A stretch of DNA of 64,000 nucleotides from Anthoceros angustus (taxonomy: Eukaryota > Streptophyta > Anthocerotopsida > Anthocerotales > Anthocerotaceae): positions 310,001 to 374,000 of the forward strand of contig VJWM01000003.1 in the NCBI GenBank assembly GCA_010909165.1. Direction: 5' to 3'. Shown here piece after piece: positions 23,269-33,484 of this stretch (its first letter is position 1; each line of letters begins with the position of its first letter). The notes below the pieces were generated by a model. The model was not told the origin of the DNA. It was given only the letters and a program-made list of their open reading frames with translations, and made no database searches. The translations under genes and the position numbers were made by a program.

Positions 23269-26200
23269 TCACGGTCGGCCCTTACAACTGCAACAACCAG
23301 CTGCAAACCGATGCACACGGTACCCATCCCTGACAACAATGTCCCTCTTTTCAACCCTTGACATGATCTCCGTGGAACTGTGGCAGTCATTGCACATGCG
23401 TAGATTCTTTGTCACCAGCAGAGGTGTGCCACTCGGAGTGTTCAAGAGACCATACGCCAGAGCTAGCTTCTCAGCATGCCCGCAAAGCGCGTCTTCCTTT
23501 TCCTTCTCAGACACTGGCTTCAAAACCAACTGAGTGTGTGGTACGTGGCCACCTTCCTGCTTGAGACGTGCATTCATGCTCTCTACCTTAAGCACAATAT
23601 CATCTCTGTTGTCTCCCACCACAAATGTATGTACCTCCTGGTTCACCTCAATGCCCGCCACTGCAGGTTTCTTCTTAGCTCCTGCTGACAGTCTCTGTGT
23701 TTCAATCCTGTCTACATCGGTCCACCTCCCTGCATCTGCGTAGGCATTGGCCATGAGCACATACGCAGACGCACCCTGAGGTTCTAGTCTAACCAGACTT
23801 TCAAAGCACCAAGTCGCCCTCTCTATATCCCCATGACTTTTGCAGGCATTCAGCAAAGTCGTCAACCCCACAACATTCCGTTGGCTCTCACATGATAGTA
23901 GCATCTTTCCTGCCTCATCTAAACGGCCTGCGCGCCCAAGGAGATCAATCATGCAATTATAATGCTCAGTAGTAGGTTTAATGCCGTGCTGTTCAACCAT
24001 GGAATTGAAGTGCATGTAACCCTCATTCACCAGTCCCTCATGACTGCATGCTACTAGAAGACAAGTAAAAGTGGCGTCATCAGGCTGAATACCGGCGACC
24101 ACCATCTCCTCAAAACAAGCTAGAGCCTTGCGACCTTCATCACAAGAACCAAACCCAGCTATCAGGGCATTCCATGTCACCACATCCTTGGTTTCCAAGC
24201 TGTCGAAAACACGTCGTGCCTCTTCCAGTTCACCACATTTTGCATACATGTCCACCAGGCAGGTGCTAACCAGGACGTCATCTAGCAGTCCTCTTTCCAC
24301 AATCTGTGAGTGCAGTTGCCTGCCCTTCTGTAAGGCACAAGCGCTTGCACAGGCCTTCAGAAGGCCAGCAAAAGTAACATGGTCAGCCACAATTAGGCCC
24401 TCCTGCCCCATTTTTTCATGCAGAACAAGCGCCTCTTGACTGAGCCCTTGCTGTGCATACCCAGAAATCAATGCATTCCATGTCACAACGTTCTTTTTGG
24501 TCAAGCTATCAAAAACCACACGGGCATCTTCTAGTTCGCCACATTTTGCATACATGTCCACCAGGCAGGTGCCAACCAGTGTGTCATCTAGCAGTCCTCT
24601 TTCCACTATCTGTGAGTGCAGCTGTCTGCCCTTCTGTAGGGCACCAGTGCTTGCACAGGACTTCAGAAGGCAAGCAAAAGTAACATCGTCAGCCACAATC
24701 AGGTCCTCCTCCTCCATTTGTCCATACAGAGAAAGCGCCTCTTGGCCAAGCCCTTGTTGTGCATACCCAACCATAAGAGCATTCCATGTCACCACATCCT
24801 TTGTGGCCAAGCTGTTAAAGACTCTTCGTGCGTCTCCCAGTTCACCACATTTTGCATACATATCGACCAAGCAGTTTCCAACCACTAAGTTATCTAGCAG
24901 TCCACTTTCCACAATCTGTGAGTGCAGCTGCCTGCCCTTCTGTAAGGCACCAGTGTTTGCACAGGCCTTCAGAAGGCAAGCGAACGTAACATGGTCAGCA
25001 ACCATCAGGCCCTCCTCCTGCATTTGTCCATACAGGACAAGCGCCTCTTGGACGAACCCTTGTCGTGCGTACCCAGCAACCAAGGCCGTCCATGTCACCA
25101 CATCCTTTGTGGCTAAGCTGTCAAAAACACTGCGCGCCTCTTCCAGTTCACCACATTTTGCATACATGTCCACCAGGCTGGTGCCAACCAGTCTGTTCTC
25201 TAGCAGTCCTCTTTCCACAATCTGTACGTGGAGCTGCCTGCCCTTCTGTAAGGCACCAGCGCTTGCACAGGCCTTGAGAAGACAAGCAAACGTAACATGG
25301 TCAGCCACAACCAGACCCTCCTCCTCCATTTGTTCATACAGAACAAGCGCATCTCGGCCACGCCCTTGTTGTGCATACCCAGCAATCAGGGCCGTCCATG
25401 TTACCACATCCTTTGTGGCCAGGCTGTCAAAAAGCTTGCGCGCCTCTTCCAGTTCCTCACGTTTTACGTATCCTGCAATCAGGGCATTCCATGTCACCAC
25501 ATTCTTTATGGGCAAGCTATCAAAAAGCCGGCGTGCATCTTCCAGCTTCCCACATTTAGCATACCCAGCAATCAAGGAATTCCCAGTCACCACATTCTTC
25601 GTGGCCAAGCTATCAAAAACCCGGTGTGCATCTTCCAGTTTGCCACATTTTGCATACATGTCCACCAGCGAGTTGCTGATAAACAAGTTGAGAGGAATGC
25701 CACTGTGCAATACATCATGGTGTACTTTCCTGCCAGATTCCAAGTCTGCAACAAGTGTACAAGCTTGAAGGGCAGCTACAAAGACATGAGCGTCCGCCTT
25801 CAAACCTGAGCTATGCATATCATGGTACAGTTTTATAGCCTCTTTAGGTCTCCCATGTTTAGCATGTGCAGACATTATAGAACTCCACATGAAGGCATCT
25901 GGTTTCCCCACCCTGGTGAACACATCCATGGCCTCCTGTAGCCTACCTCCACATGCATACATGCGCAAGATATGGTTCCCCAAATACGTATTTGACTCGT
26001 ACCCAAGTTTGACACACAGATCATGAACTCGTCGCCCCACAACCAGATCCTTTTTAGCTGCACACACTTTTAGCACAGTACACAACAGAGACTCAGAAAC
26101 AGGACAGTCTGTCTGCGCCAGAGATTCCAGGGCTCCAAAGGCCTCAGTAAGCTTCCCCTGCTGACATAACGTGCTCACGTTGCTAGGAGAGGCACCAACA

Positions 26201-26595
26201 CCCATCTGAATATCCCAAGAAACAAGCTGCTCATCCACCCAAGCTGGCTTGAACAAGCTGTTTAACCAGAGGACCTCGCCGGACCCCTTACGCCGGAAGT
26301 CAGGCGCATGGGAGCTCCTCTTATCTCGCCTGTTGTCCAACCACAGGGAAGGGTCGAGAAAAAATTGTTGCCACAATAGATCCTGCTCCTGGCGACGACC
26401 ATCGCTGGAAAGTGGTTCCTCAGCCACACATTTTGTCGGAAGTGCTGAGTTCCTTACACTGCTGCACCTGGAGACTTCGTTGTATGCCAGCGGTTGGCTC
26501 CCTGCGGTGAGGTGAGCGGGAGATCCTCGTAGAATCCCTGTACACCCACCAATTTGTTGGCTCAAACACAAATCCGGTTGCCACACTATGGCCAT
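23269..26595 (-). CDS. PPR-DYW protein 2, DYW variant ending GRP, with N-terminal PDF-like motif
   Basis: Intronless, 1108 aa. I start at ATG 26595 (MAIVWQPDL), which aligns with the starts of the two neighbours; the frame is open three codons further but only from a GTG. PDF-like block at 77-121 (FFLDPSLWLDNR, PDFRRKGSGEVLWL), with HK changed to RK. The PPR array is the longest of the three: four copies of a 102-aa P-L-S unit (each with KGRQLHxQIVExGLL) plus several 31-aa S-type repeats (AGYAKCGKLEDA). E1/E2 and a DYW domain of about 136 aa follow: PG box PAVAGIEV, HAEKLA (H1040), CNDCH, terminus CSCKGRP. Catalytic and zinc residues are kept. No break. The longer array implies a longer RNA target than gene 1. 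Predicted organellar editing factor; organelle undetermined. Confidence 0.92.
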   Translation of the reverse strand: MAIVWQPDLCLSQQIGGCTGILRGSPAHLTAGSQPLAYNEVSRCSSVRNSALPTKCVAEEPLSSDGRRQEQDLLWQQFFLDPSLWLDNRRDKRSSHAPDFRRKGSGEVLWLNSLFKPAWVDEQLVSWDIQMGVGASPSNVSTLCQQGKLTEAFGALESLAQTDCPVSESLLCTVLKVCAAKKDLVVGRRVHDLCVKLGYESNTYLGNHILRMYACGGRLQEAMDVFTRVGKPDAFMWSSIMSAHAKHGRPKEAIKLYHDMHSSGLKADAHVFVAALQACTLVADLESGRKVHHDVLHSGIPLNLFISNSLVDMYAKCGKLEDAHRVFDSLATKNVVTGNSLIAGYAKCGKLEDARRLFDSLPIKNVVTWNALIAGYVKREELEEARKLFDSLATKDVVTWTALIAGYAQQGRGRDALVLYEQMEEEGLVVADHVTFACLLKACASAGALQKGRQLHVQIVERGLLENRLVGTSLVDMYAKCGELEEARSVFDSLATKDVVTWTALVAGYARQGFVQEALVLYGQMQEEGLMVADHVTFACLLKACANTGALQKGRQLHSQIVESGLLDNLVVGNCLVDMYAKCGELGDARRVFNSLATKDVVTWNALMVGYAQQGLGQEALSLYGQMEEEDLIVADDVTFACLLKSCASTGALQKGRQLHSQIVERGLLDDTLVGTCLVDMYAKCGELEDARVVFDSLTKKNVVTWNALISGYAQQGLSQEALVLHEKMGQEGLIVADHVTFAGLLKACASACALQKGRQLHSQIVERGLLDDVLVSTCLVDMYAKCGELEEARRVFDSLETKDVVTWNALIAGFGSCDEGRKALACFEEMVVAGIQPDDATFTCLLVACSHEGLVNEGYMHFNSMVEQHGIKPTTEHYNCMIDLLGRAGRLDEAGKMLLSCESQRNVVGLTTLLNACKSHGDIERATWCFESLVRLEPQGASAYVLMANAYADAGRWTDVDRIETQRLSAGAKKKPAVAGIEVNQEVHTFVVGDNRDDIVLKVESMNARLKQEGGHVPHTQLVLKPVSEKEKEDALCGHAEKLALAYGLLNTPSGTPLLVTKNLRMCNDCHSSTEIMSRVEKRDIVVRDGYRVHRFAAGCCSCKGRP

Positions 26596-28018
26596 TTCAG
26601 GCACGGCTCTCGGAAGATGAGAAGCAAAGCAGGCTGTGCAGGCCGTGGCAGGATGCCTAGATCCTTAGACCGTGCATGACGACCACCCTTAGCCAGCGCA
26701 GTGCTGATGTGAATTGATCACCGAAGGCGAAGTCAAAGTCACAAAACAGAAAAACGAACCAGCCGAGCTGTGCAATGGCAGGGTGATCGAAAGCAGAGCA
26801 AGGCTAATACGGGGATCGGAAACTGCATGATCCCGCCTGTCTTGTGTTCTGAGCACGATCCATGAAATGCCAGTCGATAGACCTGTGTTGAAAAGCAGAC
26901 TACATATTGTTCTCCTGATGGGCGTGGACGTGTTCTCAGGTTCAACTTCATTACAGAAATGAATACATGTCCAAACCAACTTCAACCTGTGTTCAACTTG
27001 GTTTGGACACATTCGTAGAGTTCGACGTCCCTTGTTCTATAGACTCTTCCGTTTGGGTTCAAAGTATCGTGATGCTCATTGCCTGGGGAAGACGTTTGAT
27101 CTTACAACCATGACTGGGAAGTTGCTTGAAAAGGGCCGGGCGGGGGAAAGGATTTCTTCGATGGAAGCAAACTCTGATCTTCCCTGTCGGTAACACCGAG
27201 GACAACGATTTCTTCGAAGATGTCCTACAGATAAGCTTGTAAGCTGTGAACCACTTGTTCACAATCCTGCTTGCTGACCGGGTTCAAACTCGCCGATAGT
27301 TTCTCTTCAGATCCATGGTTGCATTCTGCTAGATTTCTGAAGAAGACAATCCTAATCCGGTCATGTTGAATTACGACCCAGGTACGCAGAAATTTCATTG
27401 CAAATCCCTCTTGTCCCAGCTGGCCGTAGGAGATTCAACCCCCGCATTCCCCGATTTGAATGTCGCAAGCAACTGCACAAGCTTGCACACGGAGGGTAGT
27501 GCCCCCACGAACGAGCATGCACTGTTACAGGAGTTCCTGCTCCTCCTGGACACATCTCTTTCAAACGTCCTTTCCGAAGCTGGGAGGCAAATAGGACTCA
27601 CTATTGGCATTCCTTCCTTGCACTCTTCATGGCAGAACTGCCATGGCAGCGGCCCGCCTATGTCTATGTATGGATGCCCACCCTTTGGCATCGGGAGAAC
27701 TGCAAATTGACCTCCTTTTGCCAGCACCTGATCCCTCTATATGTTCTACTTTGTACCGATTCTAATAGTTGAAAACCCCACCGGTACAGCCATGGCTTGG
27801 TAGGGTCAGGGAGCAAGTGAGACCAAGATGTTTAGGTAGTCTCGTTTGCTCAATCCCGTTCGTTCTGGCATGCAAATCCGCCCTGAACTTCAGATCATTT
27901 CCTTAGCACAGACCCTCGTCTCCCGCATCCACATCCTCTTGAAAACCGATTGCTGATTCTTCTCGACTCCCACATGCAATATTTCACCTGCTGAGCACGG
28001 GCTAGACCTTCATCATTC
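26596..28018. other. Spacer between PPR genes 2 and 3
   Basis: 1.4 kb without a recognised gene. A plus-strand frame at 27363-27710 (115 aa) has no known relative and is opposed by an equally long minus frame; I do not call it. The last 15 bases before 28019 resemble the 3' flank of PPR gene 1. Confidence 0.5.
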
Positions 28019-31000
28019 TCATGGTCGACCCTTACAACTGCAACAACCAGCTGAAAACCGATGCACACGGTAACCATCCCTTACAACAATGTCTCTCTTT
28101 TCGACCCTGGACATAATCTCAGTGGAACTGTGGCAGTCATTGCACATGCGTAGATTTTTTGTTACCACCAGACGTGTGCCACTCGGAGTGTTCAAGAGAC
28201 CATACGCCAGAGCTAGCTTCTCAGCATGCCCGCAAAGCGCATCTTCCTTCTCCTTCTCAGATACTGGCTTCAACACCAAGTTTGTGTGTGGTACGTGGCC
28301 CCCTTCCTGCTTGAGACGTGCATTCATGCTGTCTACCTCGAGAGCGATATCGTTTCTGTTTTCTCCCACCACAAATGTATGTACCTGCTGGTTCACCTCA
28401 ATGCCCGCTACTGCAGGTTTCTTCTTAGCTCCTGCTGCCAGTCTCTGTGTTTCAATTCTCTCTACATCGGTCCACATACCTGCATCTGCATAGGCATTTG
28501 CCATCAGCACATATGCGGATGCCTGCTGAGGCTCCAGCCTAACGAGGCTTTCAAAGCACCGCGTTGCCCTCTGTATATCACCATGAATTTTACAGGCATT
28601 CAACAACGACCTCAACCCCACAACATTACTTTGGCCCTCACATGATAGTAGCATGTTCTCTGCCTCATCTAGATTGCCTGCTCGCCCAAGAAGATCAATC
28701 ATGCAAATGTAATGCCCAATATTAGGTTTCATGCCATGCTGGTCAACCATAGAGTTGAAGTGCTTGCGACCCTCATTCACCAGTCCCTCATGACTGCATG
28801 CTACTAAAACGCAAGTAAAAGTAGAATCATCAGGCTGAACACCAGCTACTAACATCTCCTCGAAACAAGCTAGAGCCTTGTGACTTTCATCACAAGCACC
28901 ACACCCAGATATCAGGGCATTCCATGTCGCCACATCCTTTGTGGCCAAGCTATCAAAAACCCGGCGTGCCTCTTCGAGTTCACCACATTTTGGATACATG
29001 TCTACCAGGCAGGTGCCCAGAATGTTATCTAGCAGTCCTCTTTCCACAATCTGTGAGTGGAGCTGCCTGCCCTTCTGTAAGGCACCAGCACTTCCACAGG
29101 CCTTCAGAAGGCAAGCAAACGTGACATGGTCAGCCACAATCAGGCCCTCCTGCTCCATTTGTCCATAGAGAACAAGCGCCTCCTGACTAAGCTCTTGCTG
29201 TACATACCCTGCAATCAGGGCGTTCCATGTCACCACGTTCTTTGTGGGCAAGCTGTCAAAAACCTCACGTGCACATTCTAGTTTGCCACATTTTGCGTAT
29301 CCAGCTATAAGGGCTGTCCATGTCACCGCATTTTTTGTGGCCAAGCTATCAAAAACCTTCCGTGCATCTTCCAGTTCACCACATTTTGCATACATGTCCA
29401 CCAGGCACGTGCCGACAAGTATGTTATCTAGCAGACCTCTTTCCACTATCTGTGAGTGCAGCTGCCTGCCCTCCTGTAAGGCACCCGTGCTTCCACAGGC
29501 CTTCAGAAGGCAAGCAAAAGTAACATGATCAGCCACAATCAGGCCCCCGTCTTCCATCTGCCCACAAAGAGCAAGAGCCTCTTGGCTGAGCCCTTCTTCT
29601 GCATAACCAGTTATAAGGACATTCCATGTCACGACATCCTTGGTGGCCAAGCTGTCAAAAAACCCCCGTGCATCTCTCAGTTCCCCACATTTCGCATACA
29701 TGTCAACCAGGCAGTTGCCAAGCAGTACGTTTTCTAGCAGTCCTCTTTCCACAATCTGTGAGTGCAGCTGCCTGCCCTTCTGTAAGGCACCAATGCTAGC
29801 GCAGGCCTTCAAAAGGCAGGCAAAAGTGACCTGGTCAGCAACCATCAGGCCGTCCTCCTCCATTTGCCCATACAGATCAAGCGCATCTTGGGCGAACCCT
29901 CGTTGTGCATACCCAGCAATCAGGGCTGTCCATGTCACCACATCCTTTGTGGGCAAAGTGTCAAAAAGTTGGCGTGCCTCTTCGAGTGCTCCACATTTTG
30001 CATACCCAGCAATCAGGGCATTCCATGTCACCACATTCTTTGTGGCCAAGCTATCAAAAACCTGGCGTGCATCTTCCAGTTTCCCACATTTTGCATACCC
30101 AGCAATCAGAGTATTACCTGTCACCACATTCTTGGTGGCCAAGCTATCAAAAACCCGGTGTGCATCATCCAGTTTGCCACATTTTGCGTACATGTCCACC
30201 AGGCAGTTCCCAACAAACAAGTTAGGAGGAAGGCCACTGTGCAACACATCACAGTGTACTTTCCTGCCAGATTCCAAGTCCGCAGCAAGTGCACAAGCTT
30301 GAAGGGCAGCTACAAAGACATGCGCATCCGCCTTCACACCTGAGCTACGCATATCATTGTACAATTCTATAGCCACTTCAGGTTTCCCATGTTTGGCATG
30401 TGCAGAAATTATGGAACTCCACATGAAAGCATCTGGTTTCCCCACCTTGGTGAACACATCCATGGCCTCCTGTAGCCTACCTCCACCCGCATACATGCGC
30501 AGGATATGGTTCCCGAAGTACGTATTAGACTCGTACCCAAGTTTGACACACAGATCATGAACTCGTCGCCCCACAACCAGATCCTGTTTAGCTGCACATT
30601 CTTTTAGCACAGTATACAACAAGGACTGAGGAATAGGACAGTCTGTCTGCGCCAGAGATTCCAGGGCTCCAAAGGCCTCAATAAGCTTCCCTTGCTGACA
30701 TAACGTACTCACACTGCAAGGGGAGTCACCAAGACCCATCTGCATATCCCAAGAAACAAGCTGCTCATCCACCCAAGCTGGCTTGAACATGTTGTTTAAC
30801 CAGAGGACCTCGCCGGACCCCTTATGCCGAAAGTCAGGCGAACGGAAGCTCCTCTTATCTTGCCTGTTGTCCCACCACATGGTAGGGTCCAGAAAAAATT
30901 GACGCCACAAGAGCTCCTGCCCCTGCTCCTGGCGACGACCATCGCTGGACAGTCCTTCCCCAGCCACACATTCTGAGGAAAGTGCTGGATTCCCTGCACT

Positions 31001-31135
31001 GCTGCAGCTGGATGGTGGGCAGTATACTAGCGGTTGCCTCCATACGGTGAGGTGAGCGGGAGCTCCTCGCAAAATCCCTGTACACCTACCAATTTGTTGG
31101 GTCCACGACAAATCGGGTGGCCACACTGTGGCCAT
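28019..31135 (-). CDS. PPR-DYW protein 3, DYW variant ending GRP, with N-terminal PDF-like motif
   Basis: Intronless, 1038 aa from ATG 31135 (MATVWPPDLSW). The frame is open further upstream, but only a TTG is available there, and the chosen ATG aligns with genes 1 and 2. PDF-like block at 79-123 (FFLDPTMWWDNR, PDFRHKGSGEVLWL, PAWVDEQL). Three copies of the 102-aa PPR unit plus runs of 31-aa S repeats. The third unit has lost one codon (ERGLLDNILGTC where siblings have ILVGTC) and reads MYPKC for MYAKC, which may weaken that motif. E1/E2, PG box PAVAGIEV, HAEKLA (H970), CNDCH and terminus CSCKGRP as in the siblings. Predicted organelle-targeted RNA-editing factor; U-to-C activity is an inference from the domain type. 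Confidence 0.92.
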   Translation of the reverse strand: MATVWPPDLSWTQQIGRCTGILRGAPAHLTVWRQPLVYCPPSSCSSAGNPALSSECVAGEGLSSDGRRQEQGQELLWRQFFLDPTMWWDNRQDKRSFRSPDFRHKGSGEVLWLNNMFKPAWVDEQLVSWDMQMGLGDSPCSVSTLCQQGKLIEAFGALESLAQTDCPIPQSLLYTVLKECAAKQDLVVGRRVHDLCVKLGYESNTYFGNHILRMYAGGGRLQEAMDVFTKVGKPDAFMWSSIISAHAKHGKPEVAIELYNDMRSSGVKADAHVFVAALQACALAADLESGRKVHCDVLHSGLPPNLFVGNCLVDMYAKCGKLDDAHRVFDSLATKNVVTGNTLIAGYAKCGKLEDARQVFDSLATKNVVTWNALIAGYAKCGALEEARQLFDTLPTKDVVTWTALIAGYAQRGFAQDALDLYGQMEEDGLMVADQVTFACLLKACASIGALQKGRQLHSQIVERGLLENVLLGNCLVDMYAKCGELRDARGFFDSLATKDVVTWNVLITGYAEEGLSQEALALCGQMEDGGLIVADHVTFACLLKACGSTGALQEGRQLHSQIVERGLLDNILVGTCLVDMYAKCGELEDARKVFDSLATKNAVTWTALIAGYAKCGKLECAREVFDSLPTKNVVTWNALIAGYVQQELSQEALVLYGQMEQEGLIVADHVTFACLLKACGSAGALQKGRQLHSQIVERGLLDNILGTCLVDMYPKCGELEEARRVFDSLATKDVATWNALISGCGACDESHKALACFEEMLVAGVQPDDSTFTCVLVACSHEGLVNEGRKHFNSMVDQHGMKPNIGHYICMIDLLGRAGNLDEAENMLLSCEGQSNVVGLRSLLNACKIHGDIQRATRCFESLVRLEPQQASAYVLMANAYADAGMWTDVERIETQRLAAGAKKKPAVAGIEVNQQVHTFVVGENRNDIALEVDSMNARLKQEGGHVPHTNLVLKPVSEKEKEDALCGHAEKLALAYGLLNTPSGTRLVVTKNLRMCNDCHSSTEIMSRVEKRDIVVRDGYRVHRFSAGCCSCKGRP

Positions 31136-33371
31136 CTTACAGGCACCACTTTCCGAAGATGAGATGCACAGCAAACTATGCAGACCGTGGCAAGAGGCCT
31201 ACATACTGTGAGCGAGTGTTCATGCTCACTGTTAGCAAGCGCATGCGAACTGTGCAACAGCAAGATGGATGATTCAGGCGGAGCAAGAATTACAGGAGAC
31301 TGGCTTGAGTGATTCAATGCTGGCAGTTACGCATTCCAGTGGTGTGCGCATCGTTATAATATTAACATACAACAGATATCAAGTCCAACCTGGCTCATCA
31401 TCGTCGGCTACACCTAGCTCAAACTCCTTCACAACTACCTACCAAACAAAAGCGAAGAGTTGCAAATAAGTACCTAGTTCATAGCATGGTTTTGCAAATA
31501 GTGTTATAACTCTATTTGAAATCACTTGCTTTGCATTTAGGATATTATACTTGACCAACCAGGCTTTCATATCATAGTAGACAACTATTTATATCAGTCA
31601 AAGCTTACCATGCGCGCAGGCATAGTGCAAGGCTGTCCCTCTCGTACTTCACAGCATACTTCCGAGAGCGGGTTTCGATTGCTCTTCAACGGGCGCTCTC
31701 AACGGCGATTCTCCATAAGGCGGCGACGGTGGGTGATGCCTTTTCCTCTTCCTCCGTGGTTTTGCGGGCGTTATTCTACCCGCATATGACATTGTGGGTG
31801 CAGTTGGTCACTTTAGGTAGGGAGCTCGATTGCTCCTCTTCACTCCGACCCCCGGGTCCCCATTTGTTGTCCCCTCCTAGATGGTCTCTTTCCATCGTTC
31901 TTTCACCTCAATAAATCATCCATTCTTTATATCAGTTAAATGTACGTATACTCAAAGACTTTGAATACAATAAATATACTTCACCGTATGTTTTTCAAAT
32001 ATGATGGTATTGGGAATAAATTTAAACTCAAACAAAAAACAATTCGTGGAACCAAATTTCAAATTAGGTGGTAAAGAACAGAACACATGGTAGGGCCAGC
32101 CAGGGCGGGGATTTTGGCTCAAACGAACAGTAGCCTAACCCTAACTCGAAGAGAGAAGAAGAAGAATTTTATTTAAGTCCACTAAGGACGGATTTCCGTC
32201 ATGGGACTAAAATATGATAATCACATAGATTGCGGTAAACTGGTCTGGACTAATGTAAAGGTAAAATTCAAACAAGACAAATAATCTTCAATCAATCAAG
32301 TGTCAATGAAATTGCACGAACGAGGGCCAAACACCACCAATTCATCCCCACGAAAGAAAGCCACTTGACCTGCAGCACGAGCTGCTCTGAAACGAAGGGT
32401 GATGGCTTTTGGCTCAAACGAACAATAGCCTAATCCTAACTCGAATAAGCTTGTATCCGAAGAACATTCATACCTAAACTTGTTGTAATATTATGGTTTA
32501 TTTACGTCTGCTAACTAGAGTCCTTCTATCCTTAACGGACATAAATAAAATTGTTTCTGTTGGTTTAAGTGTATAGGTTGGACCGTCCACGACCTGGAGA
32601 CCAACCTAGACACAGGTTCTATTGCCCGCAACGAGAATTATTTTTAGACTTCTATTCTTGTTGCTTCGTCCACGAGCTGAAAATCTACTTGGACCATATT
32701 TGATTCCTAGCAATGAGAATAATTTCTATAGTTTCCTTGTTGCTCTTTCAGCATAATTACTATGGGCACAACCTAGTTTTCATGATGCTTTGAATAAACC
32801 TTTTTCTAGCAATCTGGCTCGTGGACATTCTTGCCTTCTGTTAATTTAAGCTCGGTACGTATTTGCTTAACCTTTAACCTCAAACTAGAAGCCTGAAGGA
32901 GGAGTGAATGGCAGATGCCTCCAACTCTCACCAGCCTCTCTCTAGCATCAAGCCTGTTCTCATATTTTGCTTTACGAATATGATGACTCGTCGTACTTTT
33001 CCTTCAATAAGTGACATGGTTTATGTGTTGTAAGTTAACATTAATTTTATAGAAGATATAAATACCAACCAATGAGGGATCATATATAACTTGACTTATA
33101 TTAAATTAGAACACATTGCACGACAAAAAAACTATTTTGTATGATGTGATCAAGAAGTGGTCTCTAGCTATAGGTACATTGTCGAAGAGTCTAATTATTG
33201 CATGCATTCAATAGGAATAATAAGTTTTTGAAATACAAAAAAAATCAATAATAAATATACCGATTGTAGAATAAAAATCTTTACTTTTATCCTTCACAAG
33301 GGATATAATAAATGAAATTGAAACAAATATATGCTTAACTGTACTTCAAAAGCCTTGTGATTAAAAACAAA
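31136..33371. other. Intergenic region upstream of PPR gene 3
   Basis: Mostly AT-rich. It includes an interspersed repeat (31600-31930) and a short direct repeat (GGCTCAAACGAACAGTAGCC at about 32118, again near 32411 with one change). Otherwise I see nothing coding. Confidence 0.5.
31600..31930 (+). repeat. Interspersed repeat family 1, copy 2
   Basis: Matches 38200-38560 in ordered blocks: AAGCTTACCATG, GGCGCTCTCAACGGCGAT, AAGGCGGCGAC, GCATATGACATTGTGGGTGC, GGTAGGGAGCTC, GTCCCCTCCTAGATGG, TTTCACCTCAATAAA. The final AATAAA may be a polyadenylation signal carried by the element. Confidence 0.75.
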
Positions 33372-33484
33372 CAAAGTTACTAACCAACACTGACCATGAA
33401 CATCAAACAAAGTTACTAACCAACACTGAACCGGAACATGAACATCAAACAAAGTTACGATCCAACACTGAACATAAACATCAC
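33372..33484. repeat. Short tandem repeat downstream of unknown gene X1
   Basis: About three copies of a roughly 40-bp unit based on AAAGTTACTAACCAACACTGA followed by a GAACATCAAAC block. It overlaps the last codons and stop of X1 (33455). Confidence 0.7.

Noticed and set aside
24497-25768. 423-codon open frame on the plus strand opposite PPR gene 2
   Set aside because: It is the antisense of the repeated PPR array. Repetition of a stop-free antisense segment yields a long frame with no domain; similar antisense frames occur opposite genes 1 and 3.
27363-27710. 115-aa frame between PPR genes 2 and 3
   Set aside because: No relative recognised, and an equally long frame exists on the opposite strand; not supported as a gene.
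31136-31174. Longer start for PPR protein 3 (13 extra residues)
   Set aside because: The extension begins at TTG, not ATG, and the neighbours start at the aligned internal ATG. The same reasoning removes three codons beginning with GTG in PPR protein 2.
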